Below, in pieces: positions 6,362 to 9,312 of a DNA stretch of 9,312 nucleotides. How positions within the stretch are numbered: position 1 is the stretch's first letter; each line of letters starts with the position of its first letter. The notes beneath the pieces are model-generated. The model was given only the letters and a program-made list of their open reading frames with translations. It did no database searches and was not told where the DNA came from. The position numbers and the translations under genes were made by a program. The DNA comes from CAZWVM01 sp964637705 (GTDB lineage Bacteria; UBA8481), in contig CAZWVM010000138.1 of NCBI GenBank assembly GCA_964637705.1, positions 1 through 9,312 on the forward strand, in the 5' to 3' direction.

Positions 6362-6846
6362 CACCCGGGAGACGGCGCGGGCGCCGGGGGATTCTCGATC
6401 CAGCCCGGTCGGACGTCGAGAACCAGGCCCTCCATCCGGTAACGATCCGTGCGGAAATAGAAGTTCGAACCCGGGATGACTTCCACGTAGTTGAACCACC
6501 GGCGTCCTTCCTCGTCGACGCGCGCGCGGACGTGGAAGAGCGCGGCCGGAAGGGTCTCGCCGGCGAGCGCCCGGAAGACGGCGAGATCGCGCCCCCCCGT
6601 CCCGACCTCGCTGTCGCCGGAAGAGGGCAAGGCCGAAAGCGGCGGCCTCAGCCAGGGGTTGGGAACGGCGACGACGACGGTGACATTCTCGCGACGGGAA
6701 AGATCGGTGAGCCACGAGGCGACGCGATCGGGATGACAGGCGCGCACGAGAAGCCCCGCGGCCACGGCCAGGAGAGCCAGGAGGAGCGCCGCATCGAGAA
6801 GCCGGATTCGTTTTCCGCCGGGAACGTTCACGCGTGGAACGAGCAT
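6361..6846 (-). CDS. Membrane-anchored protein, possibly DUF4330-like
   Basis: A 161-aa protein with a short basic N-terminus, one strong membrane helix (about 17-35, LLDAALLLALLAVAAGLLV) and a C-terminal domain with beta-strand patterns: NVTVVVAVPNP (54-64), LFHVRARVDEEGRRWFNYVEV (103-123) and MEGLVLDV (138-145), ending in a Pro/Ala tail. The order of short polar head, R-LLD membrane helix and small soluble domain resembles DUF4330, which I suggest tentatively; there are no catalytic motifs. It is probably an inner-membrane protein with the domain outside the cytoplasm, coupled to the O-antigen-ligase-like gene through TGATG, so a helper role in glycan export is a reasonable inference. The start is uncertain: ATG 6846 lacks a ribosome binding site, GTG 6831 is also possible, and GTG 6921 would lie in a repeat and is unlikely. 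Confidence 0.6.
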   Translation of the reverse strand: MLVPRVNVPGGKRIRLLDAALLLALLAVAAGLLVRACHPDRVASWLTDLSRRENVTVVVAVPNPWLRPPLSALPSSGDSEVGTGGRDLAVFRALAGETLPAALFHVRARVDEEGRRWFNYVEVIPGSNFYFRTDRYRMEGLVLDVRPGWIENPPAPAPSPG

Positions 6847-6908
6847 AGCGAAAGAGAGGGCCGGTAACAATACGCGATGGCGAGCCCTTGATCCCCGGAG
6901 GCTTATTA

Positions 6909-6937
6909 GCCACAGAGACACGGAGACACGGAGAAAC
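6909..6937. repeat. Short GAGACAC tandem-type repeat
   Basis: Three imperfect 8-bp units, AGAGACAC, GGAGACAC and GGAGAAAC, preceded by GCCAC. From memory, sequences of this kind (CCACAGAGACAC...) recur in intergenic regions of many environmental bacterial genomes, but I cannot confirm that here. It sits between the minus-strand membrane-protein gene and the transposase remnant, suggesting a boundary of mobile or repeated DNA. Confidence 0.45.
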
Positions 6938-6980
6938 CCTGTTAGTCCTCCTTCAGGCCCATTACAAGAGGTTATCCACT

Positions 6981-6997
6981 TTCACCCACCGGGTGAA
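6981..6997. repeat. 7-bp inverted repeat upstream of the transposase remnant
   Basis: TTCACCC, spacer ACC, GGGTGAA: perfect 7-bp arms about 30 bases before the transposase remnant. It could be part of an insertion-sequence end or an operator for the transposase. It directly follows TTATCCACT, a one-mismatch DnaA-box-like nonamer that I regard as incidental. Confidence 0.35.
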
Positions 6998-7028
6998 GGT
7001 CGACTTCTGCAAATAACGAGAACTTGAC

Positions 7029-7199
7029 TTGGCGAAGAACCCGAACCGGCTTCCCTTCGAAATCGACCCGAATCTCGACGATTCCCTCATCACCGCATAC
7101 GACGGGCTGTCGTTGGTCGTCGAGATGTTTCGCTCCTCCGGCGGTTCGGCGGAAACGGATCGTCTGCTCAAGCACAAGAAGAAGGGTGCGCCCCATCAA
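7029..7199 (+). pseudogene. N-terminal remnant of a DDE transposase (IS1380-like by eye)
   Basis: About 57 codons from a TTG at 7029 encode a segment resembling the start of DDE-type transposases: a basic beginning AKNPNRLPFEI, then DDSLITAYDGLSLVVEMFRSS and ETDRLLKHKKKG. The pattern 'T-GL-LV-E--R--G---D--L' is what I associate with IS1380-type N-termini. No catalytic DDE domain follows: similarity ends at about 7190 where the inverted-repeat element begins at 7200. No full-length transposase exists in the window, so this is a dead fragment. The reading frame stays open into def, which could mislead gene callers. The family call is from memory and uncertain. Confidence 0.45.
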
Positions 7200-7325
7200 G
7201 GAGATTTCGGTCACTCCGGCCGGCTTGAGGCGTCCGCGAGAGCCAGGGAGGGCGGAGCGGACGCCGATCCTCGGAGGCTCGCAGGAATGCGAGCCGAGAA
7301 TGAGGCCGGGGTGACCGAAATCTCC
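7200..7325. repeat. Nested inverted-repeat element (MITE-like or structured RNA)
   Basis: The arms at 7200-7221 and 7304-7325 are 22-bp inverted repeats with a single mismatch, which would be a G-U pair if transcribed in the plus direction. Inside lie two further hairpins: 7229-7237 with 7257-7265 (GGCGTCCGC/GCGGACGCC, 9 bp, 19-base loop), and 7276-7283 with 7288-7295 (GGCTCGCA/TGCGAGCC) closed by a GGAA tetraloop and extended by CTC/GAG pairs across a three-base bulge. The result is a compact three-way-junction fold. It abuts the transposase remnant and ends 108 bases before def. A TCAA lies directly before the left arm and two bases after the right arm, a possible 4-bp target duplication. 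It is either a non-autonomous mobile palindrome or a structured RNA. Confidence 0.7.
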
Positions 7326-7433
7326 CCTCAATCACCTCACCTTCGGGGATTCAGGGCGGGCCTGTCAACTCAAGGAAGGGCCGCGGCTCATTGCTTCCTT
7401 GCATTTCCCTCCCGATCCGCGAAAATTAACGCC
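7326..7433 (+). promoter_or_regulatory. Upstream region of def
   Basis: This stretch between the inverted-repeat element and def should hold the def promoter. An 8-bp perfect inverted repeat, CAAGGAAG (7371-7378) and CTTCCTTG (7394-7401), flanks a 15-base loop with CCGCGG. TTGCAT (7399-7404) with AAAATT (7422-7427) at 17-base spacing is the only -35/-10 pair I see, and it is weak and too close to the start codon. No Shine-Dalgarno precedes the def ATG; instead there is an A/T-rich tract. Confidence 0.3.
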
Positions 7434-7970
7434 ATGAAGAGACCCATTCGCGTTCTCGGGGACGGCGTGTTGCGCAAGAGGGCCGCCCCGGTCACCCGGA
7501 TCACCCAGGAGATCCGCGACCTGGTGAAGGACATGTACGAGTCCATGGACGCGGCCCACGGCGTCGGACTGGCCGCGCCCCAGGTCGGCGTCTCCAAGCG
7601 GGTCATCGTGGTGAGCATTCCCGAGGAGGACGGGCCTCCCGTGCGCATGGCGATCGTGAACCCGGAGATCGTGAGCTATTTCGGCGAGGATGTGTGCCGG
7701 GAGGAGGGATGCCTCTCGGTGCCCGGCGTCTCGGCCGAGGTCTCGAGGCCGGAAGGCGTGAGGGTGCGGGGCAAGGACCCCGAGAAGAACGCCAAGATCG
7801 ATTTCCAGGCCGAGGGGCTCTTCGCCCGCTGCCTCATGCACGAAATCGATCACCTCGACGGCAAGCTCTTCATCGACGGGGATCGCGCGGGCGTGCCGGA
7901 AAAGGCGGCCCTCGCGCAGATGAAGGCGCGTCGGGACGAGACCGAAGAATCGGACGGGGAGCGGCTCTAG
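7434..7970 (+). CDS. def: Peptide deformylase
   Basis: A 178-aa peptide deformylase, the cytosolic metal enzyme that removes the formyl group from the N-terminus of nascent proteins. All three signature motifs are intact: GVGLAAPQ (43-50, motif I), EGCLS (91-95, motif II with metal ligand Cys93) and HEIDH (136-140, motif III with ligands His136/His140 and catalytic Glu137). Length and the opening KRPIRVLGDGVLRKRA are typical. The ATG at 7434 matches the family start. The frame continues open 135 codons further upstream through the inverted-repeat element and the transposase remnant, but that extension is not deformylase sequence. No good ribosome binding site is visible. The acidic C-terminal tail (about 160-178) is variable in the family. 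It is followed after 55 bases by fmt, its functional partner. Confidence 0.97.
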   Translation: MKRPIRVLGDGVLRKRAAPVTRITQEIRDLVKDMYESMDAAHGVGLAAPQVGVSKRVIVVSIPEEDGPPVRMAIVNPEIVSYFGEDVCREEGCLSVPGVSAEVSRPEGVRVRGKDPEKNAKIDFQAEGLFARCLMHEIDHLDGKLFIDGDRAGVPEKAALAQMKARRDETEESDGERL

Positions 7971-8025
7971 ATGCCCCGTTGCCGCCCCGCACCTCCAGTG
8001 CCGGGTCGATAAAGAGCCGGATCCC

Positions 8026-8928
8026 GTGAAGATCGCGTTCGCCGGGACGCCCGCTTTCGCCGCGCGCGTCCTCTCGTCGCTCCTGGCTCCGCCTTTCGAG
8101 ATCGTCCGTGTCTATGCCCAGCCCGCGCGCCCGAAGGGCCGGGGACTGGAGGTAGTGCCGTCGCCGGTCGAAACCCTGGCGCGCGGGCGGAGTCTTCCCG
8201 TATCGACACCCTCCTCGTGGGACCCGGATACCGCTCGCGATCTCGCCTCGTCGGGCGCCCGCGTCCTCGTCACGGCGGCCTACGGCCTCATCCTGCCGCG
8301 CGATGTCCTCGACGCCTGCCCTCTCGGGGCCGTCAACGTCCACGCCTCGCTTCTCCCGCGCTGGCGCGGCGCCGCGCCGGTTCAACGCGCGCTCGAAGCA
8401 GGCGACACGGAGACGGGCATCACGATCTTCCGCCTCGACGAGGGCGTGGACACGGGGCCGGTCCTCGCGATGGAACGGATCGTGATCGGCGCGGACGAGA
8501 CCGCTTCGGAACTCCTCGAGAGGCTCGGGGAACTGGCCGCCTCCTTGCTCCCCCGCGTGCTGGCCGACGCCGGCGCGGGCCGGATCGAGCCGCGGCCGCA
8601 GGATTCCTCGCTCGCCACGCGCGCTCGCAAGCTGGCGAAAGAGGACGGGCTCCTCGACTGGAGCCTCCCGGCCGCGCGGATCCACGCCGCCTTCCGGGCC
8701 TTCCAGCCCTGGCCGGGCGTCTCGATCGGCGGGGTCAAGATCCTCTCGTGCCGCGTCGTCGAGGGACGCGGGCGACCGGGCGAAATCCTCTCCGTTTCGC
8801 CGCTCGTGGTGGCGACGGCCGAGGGCGCGCTGCGACTCGACCGCGTCCAGGCGCCGGGGCGCGCCCCGGTCGCGGGCGAGGCCTACGCGAACGGACGAAG
8901 GCTCGCGCCGGGCGGTGATTTCCGGTGA
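8026..8928 (+). CDS. fmt: Methionyl-tRNA formyltransferase
   Basis: A 300-aa enzyme that formylates initiator Met-tRNA using 10-formyltetrahydrofolate, the step that Def later reverses on proteins. Motifs: FAGTPAFA (5-12), the QPARPKGRG loop (32-40), VNVHASLLPRWRGAAP (103-118) with catalytic Asn104 and His106, GDTETGITIFRLDEGVDTGPVL (126-147) with catalytic Asp142, then AKEDGLLDWS and FQPWPG in the C-terminal tRNA-binding domain. It is slightly shorter than the Escherichia coli enzyme (about 315 aa) but complete. The start is GTG at 8026, fixed by the conserved KIAFAGTP opening; only a weak purine run precedes it. It follows def by 55 bases in the common def-fmt order, and its stop overlaps the next start as GTGA. 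Confidence 0.97.
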   Translation: MKIAFAGTPAFAARVLSSLLAPPFEIVRVYAQPARPKGRGLEVVPSPVETLARGRSLPVSTPSSWDPDTARDLASSGARVLVTAAYGLILPRDVLDACPLGAVNVHASLLPRWRGAAPVQRALEAGDTETGITIFRLDEGVDTGPVLAMERIVIGADETASELLERLGELAASLLPRVLADAGAGRIEPRPQDSSLATRARKLAKEDGLLDWSLPAARIHAAFRAFQPWPGVSIGGVKILSCRVVEGRGRPGEILSVSPLVVATAEGALRLDRVQAPGRAPVAGEAYANGRRLAPGGDFR

Positions 8929-9312
8929 TCGACCTCCACGCCCACATCCTGCCCGGTCTCGACGACGGACCCGAGGAGCCCGAACGGGCCCTGGACATGC
9001 TCGCGATCGCCGAGGCCGACGGGATCGAGCTCATCGCCGCGACCCCGCACTACATTCCGGGCCACTTCGCGCCGCCGGCCGAGGCGGTGCGGCAGGCGAC
9101 GCGCGATCTCAACCGGCAGGCCGAGAACGCCGGGCTCTCGATCCGGGTCACACCGGGGCACGAGATCCACGCGGTCCACGGCATCATGAAGCGCCTCCGG
9201 GAGGGAGAAATCCTTGCCTACGACGCGCGGCAGAGGTATCTTCTGGTCGAAATGCCTGCGGCCCAGGTGCCGGTCTGGATCGACCAGCTTCTCTTCGAGC
9301 TGGAAATCGGGG
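8925..9312 (+). CDS. PHP-fold protein-tyrosine phosphatase, CpsB/CapC/YwqE-like (truncated by window)
   Basis: The first 129 residues of a metal-dependent PHP-fold phosphatase; the gene runs off the right edge. It opens IDLHAHILPGLDDGP (2-16) with metal-ligand His5 and His7 and the conserved Asp-Asp-Gly, then AIAEADGIELIAATPHY (27-43, His42) and PGHEIH (77-82, Glu80), then the family segment YLLVEMPAAQVP (105-116). CpsB/YwqE enzymes remove phosphate from tyrosine kinases that control capsule or exopolysaccharide chain length. The start is GTG at 8925, overlapping the fmt TGA by four bases, so its translation is probably coupled to fmt. This pairing with translation genes is unusual to my knowledge, but the O-antigen-ligase-like gene to the left suggests a wider polysaccharide context. 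A related PHP hydrolase of another specificity is possible. Confidence 0.88.
   Translation, partial: MIDLHAHILPGLDDGPEEPERALDMLAIAEADGIELIAATPHYIPGHFAPPAEAVRQATRDLNRQAENAGLSIRVTPGHEIHAVHGIMKRLREGEILAYDARQRYLLVEMPAAQVPVWIDQLLFELEIG

Noticed and set aside
6842..6870. Minus-strand TTGTTA-N17-TATGCT promoter pair
   Set aside because: Each box matches only four of six positions, and the -10 overlaps the preferred start codon at 6846, so both cannot be right.
5249..6913. 554-codon reading of the O-antigen-ligase-like gene
   Set aside because: The upstream 184 codons are an Arg/Gly/Pro-rich out-of-frame reading of the membrane-anchored protein gene; the TGATG junction at 6361 gives a better start.
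1..9312. CRISPR arrays, tRNA or rRNA genes, toxin-antitoxin or defence systems
   Set aside because: I found no regularly spaced direct repeats, no recognisable tRNA or rRNA sequence and no defence-type gene pair in the window.

Overview
This is a high-GC chromosomal segment with strong G/C third-position bias. It probably comes from a flagellated, diderm environmental bacterium: there is a FlbD-family flagellar protein, an O-antigen-ligase-like membrane protein and a CpsB-type polysaccharide phosphatase. The phylum cannot be fixed from sequence alone. Most of the window is ordinary core and accessory gene content.

Layout. Positions 76-2648 are a minus-strand gene string: an unrecognised 113-aa protein, a calcineurin-like phosphoesterase with two altered metal-ligand positions, a small charged helical protein, an alpha/beta hydrolase that starts inside the stop codon of the small protein, and a small FlbD-family protein. 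Positions 2649-3087 are an intergenic region whose centre is markedly AT-rich. It carries a perfect TTGACA box, an intrinsic terminator facing the minus-strand genes and a 9-bp perfect dyad. A UvrD/Rep/PcrA-family helicase (3088-5286, plus strand) meets tail-to-tail, with a 38-bp overlap, a minus-strand pair: a single-pass membrane-anchored protein (possibly DUF4330-like) and an O-antigen-ligase-like polytopic protein, coupled by a TGATG junction.

Positions 6900-7433 are a scar-like region. It has a short GAGACACG-type repeat, a small dyad, an N-terminal remnant of a DDE transposase (IS1380-like by eye), and a 126-bp element with 22-bp inverted arms enclosing two hairpins, one of them capped by a GGAA (GNRA) tetraloop. 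It is followed on the plus strand by def (peptide deformylase), fmt (methionyl-tRNA formyltransferase) and a window-truncated PHP-fold tyrosine phosphatase that overlaps fmt by a GTGA junction.

How the genes fit together. Def and Fmt form the formyl-methionine cycle of translation initiation. The CpsB-like phosphatase and the O-antigen-ligase-like protein suggest polysaccharide biology on either side of the mobile-element scar. The most interesting non-coding signals are the nested inverted-repeat element before def and the promoter/terminator/dyad cluster between 2793 and 2948. I see no convincing new multi-gene system.
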